Part shown: positions 52,626-61,243 of the stretch, piece after piece
Numbering within the stretch: the stretch's first letter is position 1
How the letters are laid out: every line of letters begins with the position of its first letter
Assembly (NCBI GenBank): GCA_938038385.1
Contig: CALHRD010000110.1
Coordinates: 1 to 64,000, forward strand
Source of the DNA: an uncultured Burkholderiales bacterium
Lineage (GTDB): Bacteria > Pseudomonadota > Gammaproteobacteria > Burkholderiales > Thiobacillaceae
DNA length: 64,000 nt
Direction: 5' to 3'
Translations under genes and position numbers: made by a program
Notes under the pieces: model-generated
Databases searched by the model: none
Told to the model about the DNA's origin: nothing
What the model saw: only the letters and a program-made list of their open reading frames with translations

Positions 52626-52997
52626 TCACCATTCCGAATAAGACGTGCCATCGAGACCGACGCCCTCTGCCCCACTGCGCACATCCTGCACACCGGCCTC
52701 CCCGGGCGGCGGCACCTCGATCCAGGTCCGGCTGCTCTCGGTGATGGGGTCCAGCGGCACGGCGCGCAGATAGCGCCTGTCCACCAGTGCCGTCAGGCTC
52801 GCCGGCCACTTGCCGGTATCGGCGTGGTACTGGTCGATGGCATCGCGCATGGTGGCCAGGTTTTCGCGCAGCACCGCCTCCCGCGAGCGCTCGACGTGCT
52901 GAAAGTAGCGCGGCGCGGCGAGCGCGAGCAGGGTGGCGATGATGGCCAATACCACCAGCAGCTCGACCAGCGTGAACCCCCGCGCCCTTGTATGCAC
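52626..52997 (-). CDS. Type II secretion pseudopilin
   Basis: A 123-residue pseudopilin. Short leader MHTRARG, cleavage before FTLVELLVVLAIIATLLALA with Glu5 of the mature protein present, then AAPRYFQHVERSREAVLREN and a beta part with AVPLDPITESSRTWIEV. This fits a GspG/GspH-like minor or major pseudopilin. 10 bp after the preceding pseudopilin gene. Which of the three extra pseudopilins is which (H, I, J, K) cannot be assigned safely. Confidence 0.85.
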   Translation of the reverse strand: MHTRARGFTLVELLVVLAIIATLLALAAPRYFQHVERSREAVLRENLATMRDAIDQYHADTGKWPASLTALVDRRYLRAVPLDPITESSRTWIEVPPPGEAGVQDVRSGAEGVGLDGTSYSEW

Positions 52998-53007
52998 GCC
53001 CCGGCCC

Positions 53008-53484
53008 TCACCATTCCCGATACGGCACGCCGTTCAGACCGACGCGCTCGGACAGGGAATGGACGTCGAAAACGTCCGCCCCCTCCTGCGGTTCGTCCGG
53101 CGGACTGGCATAACTGCGCTTGCCCCAGGTCTCGGCGGCGGGGACGCTGCCGTCCGGATACATGGGGTCCCTCGGCAGCCGGCGCAGAAAATGGATCGGC
53201 CGGCGTTCCGGCCGGGTGATGTCGGGCACGCCGGCGACGAGGGCCTCCAGGTCGGGCGGATAGCCGCTGGCGTCGGCCGGCGCCTCGATCTTCTTGTCCA
53301 GCACGGCCTGGTGATAGGCGTCGATGGCGCCACGGATCTGGCGCAGCGCCAGCCTCAGTTCCGCCTCCTTCTGGCGCTGGGCCGAGACCTCCAGCAGCGG
53401 TGCGGCCAGCCAGGCCAGCACGCCGACGATGGCCACGGCGATGACCAGCTCGATGAGGGTGAAACCGCGCTCGCCGTGGCTCAT
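53008..53484 (-). CDS. Type II secretion pseudopilin
   Basis: A 158-residue pseudopilin. Leader MSHGERG, then FTLIELVIAVAIVGVLAWLA with Glu5 present, and a GspG-like LRLALRQIRGAIDAYHQAV helix. The beta part has FLRRLPRDPMYPDGSVP and ends in SERVGLNGVPYREW, very like the ending of the next pseudopilin (VGLDGTSYSEW), which suggests gene duplication. It overlaps the secretin stop by 4 bp. Confidence 0.85.
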   Translation of the reverse strand: MSHGERGFTLIELVIAVAIVGVLAWLAAPLLEVSAQRQKEAELRLALRQIRGAIDAYHQAVLDKKIEAPADASGYPPDLEALVAGVPDITRPERRPIHFLRRLPRDPMYPDGSVPAAETWGKRSYASPPDEPQEGADVFDVHSLSERVGLNGVPYREW

Positions 53485-55433
53485 GGCCGCGCGTTCGGGA
53501 GCCCCGGTATGGCCGGGCTGGGCAGCTCGCCCGGCGCGGCCCCCGGTATCTCCGCTGCCGGGGTCTCGATCTGCGGCGCCTCCGGGGCAGGCACGCCGGC
53601 GCGCGGTGCCGTTTGTCCCGGCCGCAGCAGCAGCGGTCGGTCGGATACCGCGCCTTCGGTACCGGCGAAGAACTCGGCCTGGCCGAGCTCCGGCCGCTCC
53701 AGGTTGCGCAGGATGCGCGGTGTGATGAGCAGCACGATCTCGGTCTTGTTCTTGTCGTCGCGCTGGGTGGAGAACAGCCGCCCGAGGAGCGGCAGTTCCG
53801 CCAGACCGGGCAGGCCGCTGACGCCCTTGCGTTCCTCATCCGAGATCAGGCCGGCCAGCACCTGGGTCTCACCGTCCTTGAGCCGCAGGACGGTGTTGGC
53901 ATTGCGGCTGCCGAGCTGGTAGGTCAGGCTGCCGCCGGCACTCTTGACCTGCTGCACGATGCTCGAAACCTCCATGCCGACCTTCATGGCCACCTCGCCC
54001 TGCAGGTAGACCTGGGGCTCGACGTCGAGCTTGAGGCCCACGTCGAGATAGGACACCGACTCGGAGGTCACGCCGGTGGCGGTGACGTTGGAGGTGATCA
54101 CCGGCACCTTGTCGCCGATGTGGATCCTGGCCTTTTCCTTGTTGCGCACCCGGATGCGGGGGTTGGCGAGTATGCTCACGTCCCCCATCGTCCGAGCCGC
54201 CGTGATAGCTGGGGTTGGGCTGATGGCGATCCTGCCTGCATCGTCCGGGCCGATCCCTTTGAGCAGTTCCAGCGTGAGGGGCACGTCGATGTAACGCGTG
54301 GTTTGCGAAATGACGTTCCCGCCGGAGTCAAGCACCTTGTCGATGATCCGCTCCTTACCGAGCAGGCTCAGTTGCGTCGGCCACTGCACCCCCAGATCGA
54401 GCAGCCGGCTGCGCTTGACCTCCAGGATCTCCACCTCCAGCATCACCTCCGGCTCGGCCTGGTCGGCCACGGCCAGGATCTTTTCCACCAGGCGGATGGC
54501 GTCGGGGGTGTCGCGCACGAACAGCAGGTTGAGCTTCTCGTCGACGTAGACGTCGCGCGACTTGGTCAGGGTCTTGACCAGGGTGAGCGCGCCCTTGGCC
54601 TCCAGGTTGGACAGGAAGAAGGCGCGCACCACCAGCTCCTCGTATTCACGCAGCTTGGCCGGCTGGTTGGGGAAGACGAGCAGCGTGTTGGCGTTGAGCG
54701 CCTTCTTGTTGAGCTGGCTGGTGGCCAGGATCATGTCGATGGCGTCGGCAATGGCCGTGTTGCGGGCGAAGACGGTGGTCTTCACGTCGGTGCGCACATC
54801 CTTGTCGAACACGAAATTGATGCCGGACTGGCGCGACAGTGCGTCGAACACGCTGCGGATGGGGGCATCGCGGAACTCCAGGGTGACCGTGCGACGGTGG
54901 CCGGGGGCGAGCTGCGGGATCTGCACCCCCTGCGGCCGGCCGGCCTTCTCGTCCACCTGTTTGAGCAGCGCGCCCGCGCGGGCATGCCCCGGCTCCTGCG
55001 TCAGCACGGCACGCAGCCGCAGACGCGCCGCCTCGTATTCCTCCCGCCCCATGGCTGCCTCCGCCTCGCCGATCAGGGCCTCGTTGCGGCGCACCATCTC
55101 CACCGCCGCCAGACCGGCGGGGGCGCGCGCATTCTCGGGATGCAGGCGCAGCACGTCGCGATAGCGGGCCTGGGCATCATCGAGCCGCCCCGCCCTGAGT
55201 GCGGCGTCGCCCTCCAGCAGCAGGCGGGCGATGTGGACCTCGCGGCTGCGGATGTAGGCGGTGCGGAACTGGACGTTGCCGGGCTGTGCCTTGACGGCCT
55301 GCTCCATCTGCCTGAGGCCATCCTCGGTCCGCCCCTCCTGGATCATGCGCTCACCTTCGCGGAAGGCCTGATCCGTGGCACAACCGACGAAGAGCAGGGC
55401 AAGCAGGGACGATAGCAGCAGGCTACGGATCAT
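53481..55433 (-). CDS. gspD: Type II secretion secretin (GspD-like) lipoprotein
   Basis: A 650-residue outer-membrane secretin. Signal peptide with lipobox (LLFVGC, Cys about 18), a TPR-like region (residues 25-165; PENARAPAGLAAVEM), an N0/STN domain (VTLEFRDAPIRSVFDALSRQ), ring-building N domains (SRDVYVDEKLNLLFVRDTPD) and the secretin core (VPVITSNVTATGV, LDVEPQVYLQGEV, TVLRLKDGETQVLAGLISDE, KTEIVLLITPRIL). A Pro-rich tail follows. The TPR-like N-terminus and absence of several N1-N3 copies resemble type IV pilus-type or variant T2SS secretins. Confidence 0.93.
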   Translation of the reverse strand: MIRSLLLSSLLALLFVGCATDQAFREGERMIQEGRTEDGLRQMEQAVKAQPGNVQFRTAYIRSREVHIARLLLEGDAALRAGRLDDAQARYRDVLRLHPENARAPAGLAAVEMVRRNEALIGEAEAAMGREEYEAARLRLRAVLTQEPGHARAGALLKQVDEKAGRPQGVQIPQLAPGHRRTVTLEFRDAPIRSVFDALSRQSGINFVFDKDVRTDVKTTVFARNTAIADAIDMILATSQLNKKALNANTLLVFPNQPAKLREYEELVVRAFFLSNLEAKGALTLVKTLTKSRDVYVDEKLNLLFVRDTPDAIRLVEKILAVADQAEPEVMLEVEILEVKRSRLLDLGVQWPTQLSLLGKERIIDKVLDSGGNVISQTTRYIDVPLTLELLKGIGPDDAGRIAISPTPAITAARTMGDVSILANPRIRVRNKEKARIHIGDKVPVITSNVTATGVTSESVSYLDVGLKLDVEPQVYLQGEVAMKVGMEVSSIVQQVKSAGGSLTYQLGSRNANTVLRLKDGETQVLAGLISDEERKGVSGLPGLAELPLLGRLFSTQRDDKNKTEIVLLITPRILRNLERPELGQAEFFAGTEGAVSDRPLLLRPGQTAPRAGVPAPEAPQIETPAAEIPGAAPGELPSPAIPGLPNARP

Positions 55434-55948
55434 GGCGTCAACCTCAGGGTGCGTCGTTCGTTCAGGGGGACATAAGTGAAGACGAGCCGGCCCGGTGCCG
55501 TCTCGTCCAGGCGCCAGGGCCCGACCGTCTCGCCCCGTTTCAGGGTGAGCACCTGCTGGCCCTGGGTCACGAAGTACACCTCCTCACCGCCTTCCTGCCA
55601 ACGGCCGAGGAACTGGAACGGCAGCGGTGGCGCCGTCGGCGGCGGTGGCGGCGGCGGTGGCGGCGGCGGTTCGGGGGGCGGTGGTGGCGGCGGCTGCCAG
55701 CTGTGGACGGGAAAGAGGTCGGGGCCCAGGGCCTGGAAGCGCGCCTCCCGCTCCGCTGCCTTGGCGGCAGGACTTGCCGAGGCCTCGTGCGTAACGGTCG
55801 GCTGCCCAGAACCGGGCGGGGGTGCGGCGCGGCGCACGCTGGCCACCGGGGCATCCGCCGCCTCCTCCGATGCCCGTTGCTCCACCCACCAGACGGCGGC
55901 CAGGGTCGCGGCCAGTGCGGCCATCAGCACGATCAGCCGTACGTTCAC
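55430..55948 (-). CDS. GspC/PilP-like inner-membrane linker with polyproline stretch
   Basis: A 172-residue bitopic protein: membrane helix at residues 5-20 (LIVLMAALAATLAAVWWV), a long linker with a striking polyproline region (two runs of 7 and about 12 Pro, residues 87-108), then a small beta domain (FQFLGRWQEGGEEVYFV, TLKRGETVGPWRL). This layout fits a GspC/PilP-like link between inner-membrane assembly and secretin. Its stop overlaps the secretin start (ATGA). A GspC homology region is only weakly visible. Confidence 0.65.
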   Translation of the reverse strand: MNVRLIVLMAALAATLAAVWWVEQRASEEAADAPVASVRRAAPPPGSGQPTVTHEASASPAAKAAEREARFQALGPDLFPVHSWQPPPPPPPEPPPPPPPPPPPTAPPLPFQFLGRWQEGGEEVYFVTQGQQVLTLKRGETVGPWRLDETAPGRLVFTYVPLNERRTLRLTP

Positions 55949-56478
55949 GGCGCCGCCCCCGCGTCCAGATAGAGGGTGAAACGCAGCATGGCCTTGAGTT
56001 CACCGGTCTCCACCCGGTCGCGGTTCAGGTTGAGCCCGTCCAGCGCCAGCGCGGGGTTGGCGTTGAGCGCGTCGGCCAGAAAGCTGCGCAGTACAGGGTA
56101 GCTCGCCTCGGCAGGCAGGACGATCTGATAGCGCAGCAGGCCGACGCCGCCATGTCCGCCCTGCAGCCGGTATTCACCCTGCTCCAGGGCCAGACCCGCG
56201 CGCGCGGCGGCCTTGAACAGGCGCCCCACCGCCGCGGGGGTCTCACGCGGATCGGTGAGGCGATCGAGGGCATCGACGCGCTGCGGTTCCTCCGTCTGCC
56301 TGGCCCGGCGCGCCTCCAGGGTCGCCGCCTCGGCCGCCAGGGCGGTCGTCCTGATGGACAGGTCAGGCAACACCCACTGGTGCACCATGGCGGCCCCGAG
56401 CAGCAGCACCAAGCCGATGAGGCCCGGCCAGCCCAGGCGGGCGGCCAGCCATGCCAGCCAGTCCGTCGCCCTACTCAC
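55945..56478 (-). CDS. GspM/PilO-like inner-membrane protein
   Basis: A 177-residue bitopic protein with a membrane helix (WPGLIGLVLLLGAAMVHQW), a helical stretch rich in Ala/Glu/Arg and a ferredoxin-like periplasmic domain (YQIVLPAEASYPVLRSFLAD, MLRFTLYLD), as in PilO/GspM. The start is a GTG that overlaps the stop of the preceding gene by 8 bp (GTGAGTAG). Assembly-platform component. Confidence 0.72.
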   Translation of the reverse strand: MSRATDWLAWLAARLGWPGLIGLVLLLGAAMVHQWVLPDLSIRTTALAAEAATLEARRARQTEEPQRVDALDRLTDPRETPAAVGRLFKAAARAGLALEQGEYRLQGGHGGVGLLRYQIVLPAEASYPVLRSFLADALNANPALALDGLNLNRDRVETGELKAMLRFTLYLDAGAAP

Positions 56479-57016
56479 GCCCGTTCCCCCCAGCCGCAGC
56501 CGGCTGGCCCCAGCGTCCGCGCAGGATGAAGCGCACGGGCCGGGCATTGCCGTCGTCCTGGAAGCCGTGCTGGGCCAGGCTCACGTCCGCCAGTCCGGAC
56601 GTGGACTGCAGTTGCGCGTAGTAGTCGATCATGGTGGGATAGTCGCGCGCCTCGGCGGTGAGGTTGAGGGTACCCCGGCGGGCATCCGCCTCCAGTCCGA
56701 GCAGGGCGATGCCCTGGGGGCGGGTGCGCTGCAGGGTGGCAAGGAGCTCGCCCCAGGGCGCATCCAGCGCCCGGCGGGCCTCGGCACGGGCAGCCTGCTC
56801 CGCCTCCGCAGCAGGATCGCGGCGCTGGACACGGGCCGGCGGCGTGCGCGCCTGCAGGCCCTGCAACCGGTTTTGGGCCGACGCCAGTTCACGCTCGGCC
56901 AGACGGTACTGCTGTCCAACCCACAGGGCCGCGGCCAGCCCTGCAGCGAGCAACGCCCATGCCCACCACGGTGCACGCGGACGGGGACGGGCGAAATCGA
57001 GGCCGAGACGGCTCAT
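56471..57016 (-). CDS. PilN/GspL C-terminal-like inner-membrane protein
   Basis: A 181-residue bitopic protein: short cytoplasmic N-terminus (MSRLGLDFARPRPRAP), membrane helix WWAWALLAAGLAAALWVG, a coiled coil and a periplasmic ferredoxin-like domain (LNLTAEARDYPTMIDYYAQL). This is the PilN arrangement, equal to the C-terminal half of GspL. The ATG at 57016 is preferred; the upstream frame lies inside the preceding gene. In this operon GspL is therefore split into a PilM-like and a PilN-like gene. Confidence 0.75.
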   Translation of the reverse strand: MSRLGLDFARPRPRAPWWAWALLAAGLAAALWVGQQYRLAERELASAQNRLQGLQARTPPARVQRRDPAAEAEQAARAEARRALDAPWGELLATLQRTRPQGIALLGLEADARRGTLNLTAEARDYPTMIDYYAQLQSTSGLADVSLAQHGFQDDGNARPVRFILRGRWGQPAAAGGNGRE

Positions 57017-57026
57017 GGTCGATGCC

Positions 57027-57773
57027 TCACGCCAGCAGCGCCAGGCCGGGATCGGAGGGGCCGGCCAATTCGTGCACCCGCCAGTTCGGACCGATGGCCT
57101 GGAGGTCGGGGATAGGTCCGGCATGTTCCAGCCAGACCTCGCCCTGCGTCGGCGTGCCCGCCAGCAGGGACTCACGCTGCAGCATGCCGGCGAGATCGGC
57201 GGCCACGTCGGCGCCGAGATGGCGCTGGCGCAGGCGGCTGATGCGTCCGCGCACGAGCCGCAGCAGGCTCGCCATGCCCGGTTCCAGCAGGGCATACCAG
57301 CCGGTGCCGCGCGCAAGCTGGCGCTGTCGACGGGACCAGATCGCGTCCAGCCACGGGCGGATGTGGCGGGGACGGCTGCCATGCCGGGCGAGCAGCACCT
57401 GCAGTTCGTCGAGCCGGTCGGCCGGGATGGCACAGACCGGCACCGGCCGTCCGGGCGGGGTGTCAGACCAGACACGATGCCACGCATCGACATCGCCGAG
57501 GCTGTCGGCCAACTGTTCGGACAGCCAGGCCTCCATCTCCGCACGTCGCAGCCAGGTGGGCGGCGGATCGAGCAGGAACAGACGCAGGAAGTGGTGCGAG
57601 AGGGTCACGCTGACACGACCGGAACGTTGTCGTGCGAGCAGGTCCTGCAGGGCGGCCAGTGCCCCCTCCCAGCTCGTCTCCGCCTCGGCCGAGTCCGCCG
57701 CCTCCCGCCCGCTGGCCAACACGGCGCGTCCGGGCAGGAGGGCGATGCGCGTCTCACTCCACGAAGGTGACAC
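57027..57773 (-). CDS. PilM/GspL cytoplasmic-domain-like protein
   Basis: A 248-residue soluble protein without membrane helix. Its outline (RVSVTLSHHFLRLFLLDPPP, then RAEMEAWLSEQLADSLGDVD, VPVCAIPADRLDELQVLL and RPWLDAIWSRR) is that of the actin-like GspL/PilM cytoplasmic domain that contacts the GspE ATPase. It overlaps the gspE stop by 20 bp. Conservation is low, so the call leans on position and outline. Confidence 0.65.
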   Translation of the reverse strand: MSPSWSETRIALLPGRAVLASGREAADSAEAETSWEGALAALQDLLARQRSGRVSVTLSHHFLRLFLLDPPPTWLRRAEMEAWLSEQLADSLGDVDAWHRVWSDTPPGRPVPVCAIPADRLDELQVLLARHGSRPRHIRPWLDAIWSRRQRQLARGTGWYALLEPGMASLLRLVRGRISRLRQRHLGADVAADLAGMLQRESLLAGTPTQGEVWLEHAGPIPDLQAIGPNWRVHELAGPSDPGLALLA

Positions 57774-59415
57774 GGTTGATCTCCTCCAGGGTGGTCTCGC
57801 CGCGCCGCACCAGGTCCAGAGCCGCCTGACGCAGGCTCACCGCGCCGGCACGGGCCGCAGCCTCCTTGACCTGACGGATGGGGGCGCGGGCGACGATCAG
57901 TTCGCGCAGCTCGTCGTTGAGCAGCATCATCTCGGCGATGGCCTTGCGTCCCCGGTAGCCGCTGCCGCGGCAGTGGCCGCAGCCGCGGCCGGCGTGGAAA
58001 TCGAATCCAGCCGCCTGCGCCGGGCTGAGACTGGAGTCGGCGAGCAGCTGCGGCGTGGGCACAGAAGGCGCCAGGCAGTGCGGGCAGTTCACCCGCACCA
58101 GGCGCTGCGCGAGGATGCCGTTCAGGGCCGAGACGAAGCTGTAGGGGTCCACCCCCATGTGCATGAAGCGGCCGATCACGTCATAGACGTTGTTGGCATG
58201 CACGGTGGTGAACACCAGATGGCCGGTCAGCGCCGACTGCACCGCGATCTGGGCGGTCTCCGGGTCGCGGATCTCGCCCACCATGATCTTGTCGGGATCG
58301 TGGCGCAGGATGGAGCGCAGCCCGCGGGCGAAGGTGAGGCCCTTCTTCTCGTTCACGGGGATCTGCAGGATGCCCTGCAGCTGGTACTCCACCGGATCCT
58401 CGATGGTGATGATCTTGTCGCGGCCGTTGTTGATCTCGGAGATGGCGGCATAGAGGGTGGTGGTCTTGCCCGAGCCGGTGGGACCGGTGACCAGGAACAT
58501 GCCGTAGGGTTCGTGCGACAGGCGGCGGATACGGCCGAGCGTGGCGGCGTCGAAACCGAGCCGGTCGAGCGTGATGCCTTTCAGTTCGTCGGCCAGCTGC
58601 TGGCGGTCGAGGATGCGCAAGACGGCGTCCTCGCCGAACACGCCCGGCATGATGGAGACCCGCAGATCGATCTCGCGGCCGCGCATCACCACCTTGAAGC
58701 GGCCGTCCTGCGGCACCCGCCGTTCGGCGATGTCCAGTTCGGCCATGACCTTGATGCGCGAGATCACCTGCTCGGCCATCTCCCGGCCCGGCGGCTGGGC
58801 GATGGTGTTGAGCACGCCGTCGATGCGGTACTTGATGGTGAGCCCCAGCGCATCGTTTTCCAGATGGATGTCGGAGGCGCCGCTGGCCACGGCGTCGTAC
58901 AGGGTGGAGTGCACCAGCTTCACCACCGGCGAGGCGTCCGCCCCGATGACGGCGAGCGAGATCTCCTCGGCGCGGTCGTCGCTGCGCGCCTCGCCGGTCG
59001 GGGCGAGCACCCCGTCCATGGCCTTGAGGTCCGCCTCCAGCCGGTGCAGCCAGGCCAGCAGGTCGTCGCGCAGGGCCAGTGCCGGCGTGAACGGTTCGGC
59101 GATCACCCGCTCGGCCCAGTCCAAGAGCCCGACGTCCAGCGGATCGGCATGCACCAGCCAGAGACGGCCACCCTTGTCGCGGCCGGCGGCGCACTCCCGC
59201 GCCAGCGCCTGGGCGAAGGGCAGCCGATCGAAGGCGGGCTGCAGGTCACGCAGGGCGGCCATGTCGAACACCGGGTAGGCGAAGGCGCGACCGAGCTCAC
59301 GCAGGAAGGCCGCGTCGTCCAGGCCGGCCGCCGCCTGCAGGGTCTTGAGTGCGGTCGGCCCGCGGCCCTGGGCCAGGGCGGCCCGTACCATCTCGGCACT
59401 GATCCCGGCGCTCAT
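57754..59415 (-). CDS. gspE: Type II secretion assembly ATPase GspE
   Basis: A 553-residue secretion ATPase. An N-terminal GspE/MshEN-like domain precedes the ATPase core: Walker A GPTGSGKTTTLY, Asp box ITIEDPVEYQL, Walker B ILRHDPDKIMVGEIRD and His box LTGHLVFTTVHANN. A zinc-binding tetracysteine element (CPHC and CGHCRGSGYRG) follows, as in GspE/PilB. It powers pseudopilus assembly. The start overlaps the gspF stop by 4 bp. Confidence 0.95.
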   Translation of the reverse strand: MSAGISAEMVRAALAQGRGPTALKTLQAAAGLDDAAFLRELGRAFAYPVFDMAALRDLQPAFDRLPFAQALARECAAGRDKGGRLWLVHADPLDVGLLDWAERVIAEPFTPALALRDDLLAWLHRLEADLKAMDGVLAPTGEARSDDRAEEISLAVIGADASPVVKLVHSTLYDAVASGASDIHLENDALGLTIKYRIDGVLNTIAQPPGREMAEQVISRIKVMAELDIAERRVPQDGRFKVVMRGREIDLRVSIMPGVFGEDAVLRILDRQQLADELKGITLDRLGFDAATLGRIRRLSHEPYGMFLVTGPTGSGKTTTLYAAISEINNGRDKIITIEDPVEYQLQGILQIPVNEKKGLTFARGLRSILRHDPDKIMVGEIRDPETAQIAVQSALTGHLVFTTVHANNVYDVIGRFMHMGVDPYSFVSALNGILAQRLVRVNCPHCLAPSVPTPQLLADSSLSPAQAAGFDFHAGRGCGHCRGSGYRGRKAIAEMMLLNDELRELIVARAPIRQVKEAAARAGAVSLRQAALDLVRRGETTLEEINRVTFVE

Positions 59416-60599
59416 TGCAGCGTCCCCGCCAGGTCGAAGATGGGCATATACAGCAGCACGACGATGGCACCGATGAGCAGGCCGATCAGCACCATCAGCA
59501 CGGGCTCGACGAGCCGCGTGAGCCAGTCCACCGCACGCGACAGCTCCTCGTCATAAAAGGCGGCGATGGATTCCATCATCGCCCCCATGCGTCCGCTCTT
59601 CTCCCCCACGCGCAGCATGCGCAGCGCCACCGGCGTGGTGAGCCCCGCCTGTTCCAGGCCATGGGAGATCGACTTGCCCTCGCGGATGTCGCGTGTGGCC
59701 GAGGCGAGCCGCTGACGCAGCTCGGGATGCAGCAGTCCCTCGGCCATGGAGAGCGCCGTCACCACCGGTATGCCGCCGGAGAGCAGCATGCCGACGGTGC
59801 GGTAGAAGCGCGTGAGCTGGAAGACACGCAGTCGCTCCCCCAGGGTGGGGATGCGCCACAGCAACCGCGACACGGCCGCCCGCACCGGTGCCTGGCGCAG
59901 GGCATAAACCGCAGCGGCGACGATGGCCAGCAGCGTCAGCCCGACCAGATGGGCATGCGCCTGGATGAAGCCGCCCCACGCCATCAGCAGCCGTGACCCC
60001 AACGGCAGCTGCGCCAGATTGTCGGCATAGATGCCGGAGAAGCGCGGCACCACCCAGCCCATCAGATAGATCGCCACCAGGCTCCCCACGGTGAGCAGCA
60101 GGGTGGGATAGACCGCAGCGGCGGCCACCTTCTTGCGGATCGCCTCCACCTGCTCCTGGTAGGCCACGTAACGCGTCAGGGCCTCGGGCAGGTCGCTGGT
60201 CTTCTCCGAAGCGCGCACCGTGGCCACGTACAGCGCCGGGAAGGCGTCGGGATAGTGGGCGATGGCGGCGGAGAAGGATTCCCCCTCGTACAGATGCGCC
60301 AGCACCTGGGTAAGCAGCTTGCGCGTCTCGCTGCGCGACTCCTTTTCCGCCAGGGTCTGCAGGGCCTCGACCAGGGAAAGGCCGCTGCCGAGCAACGCGA
60401 GCAGCTCGCGCGAGAACAGGGTGAGCGGGAAACGGTAGCGGCGCGCCGGCCAGGCGAGGGACAGGCTGCCCCTCGGCCGTACCGCGAGCACCGTCAGGCC
60501 CATGCGCCGCACCTGAGCGGCGGCTTCATCCGCGTGTGCGGCCTCGAGGCGCAGATGCCTGCGGCCGTTGCCGGACAGGGCCGTGACCTGGTACTGCAT
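59412..60599 (-). CDS. gspF: Type II secretion inner-membrane platform protein GspF
   Basis: A 395-residue polytopic protein with two homologous GspF domains, each with FSRELLALLGSGLSLVEAL- or LTRFYRTVGMLLSGGIPVV-type motifs, and three membrane helices (around 165-190, 215-235 and 365-390). The final VEPVLMVLIGLLIGAIVVLL segment is typical. It is the rotor or platform that GspE acts on. Length is standard (about 400). Confidence 0.94.
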   Translation of the reverse strand: MQYQVTALSGNGRRHLRLEAAHADEAAAQVRRMGLTVLAVRPRGSLSLAWPARRYRFPLTLFSRELLALLGSGLSLVEALQTLAEKESRSETRKLLTQVLAHLYEGESFSAAIAHYPDAFPALYVATVRASEKTSDLPEALTRYVAYQEQVEAIRKKVAAAAVYPTLLLTVGSLVAIYLMGWVVPRFSGIYADNLAQLPLGSRLLMAWGGFIQAHAHLVGLTLLAIVAAAVYALRQAPVRAAVSRLLWRIPTLGERLRVFQLTRFYRTVGMLLSGGIPVVTALSMAEGLLHPELRQRLASATRDIREGKSISHGLEQAGLTTPVALRMLRVGEKSGRMGAMMESIAAFYDEELSRAVDWLTRLVEPVLMVLIGLLIGAIVVLLYMPIFDLAGTLQ

Positions 60600-60601
60600 G
60601 T

Positions 60602-61033
60602 CTACCAGTTGGTGATGTCGGCCGCCAGGTCGGTGCCGCCCGGCTGCCCGTCCTTGCCGAAGGATAGGATGTCCACCTCGCCGTGCTCGCCGGGGGAACG
60701 GTATTGATACGGGTTGCCCCAGGGGTCTGCAGGCACCGCCTTTTTCAGATAGGGCCCCTGCCAGCGGCTCTCGCCCTGGGGTTGGGCCGTGAGGGCAGCC
60801 AGACCCTGCTCGGTCGTGGGATAGCGCCCCACGTCCAGCCGGTACTGGTCGAGCGCGTCCTCGAACGCCTTGATCTGCGCGCGCGCCGTCTTGATCTTGG
60901 ACTTGTCCTCCTGCTTGAAGTAGTTGGGCGCCACATAGCCGATGAGCAGGCCCAGGATGACCAGAACGATGAGCAATTCCAGCAGGGTGAAGCCGGCGGC
61001 GCGACCGACCCGCAAAGCGCCTGATATCTGCAT
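60602..61033 (-). CDS. gspG: Type II secretion major pseudopilin GspG
   Basis: A 143-residue major pseudopilin. Leader MQISGALRVGRAAG, then FTLLELLIVLVILGLLIGYV with Glu5 present, followed by the GspG hallmarks APNYFKQEDKSKIKTARAQI, DVGRYPTTEQGLAAL and the calcium-site region DPWGNPYQYRSPGEHG with DILSFGKDGQPGG. This is the first gene of the secretion operon. An ATG 13 codons further upstream (61072) is an alternative start giving an unusually long leader. Confidence 0.95.
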   Translation of the reverse strand: MQISGALRVGRAAGFTLLELLIVLVILGLLIGYVAPNYFKQEDKSKIKTARAQIKAFEDALDQYRLDVGRYPTTEQGLAALTAQPQGESRWQGPYLKKAVPADPWGNPYQYRSPGEHGEVDILSFGKDGQPGGTDLAADITNW

Positions 61034-61243
61034 GCTGGCGATTCCGTTTCCGTGTGCACGACGTCGATTCATATCACATTCGTGTTAACGGCCCAACAGG
61101 GCGGGGTCTGAAGGCCGTGCCAGTCATCCCATCCCCCATCCCCCGCCCATGCCAACGCACCACAGGTGTCTTACCCGACGTCGAGCCATGGGTATCTGCC
61201 ACGGTTATCATGGTGCCCATTTTCGTGACACCCCATCTCGATC

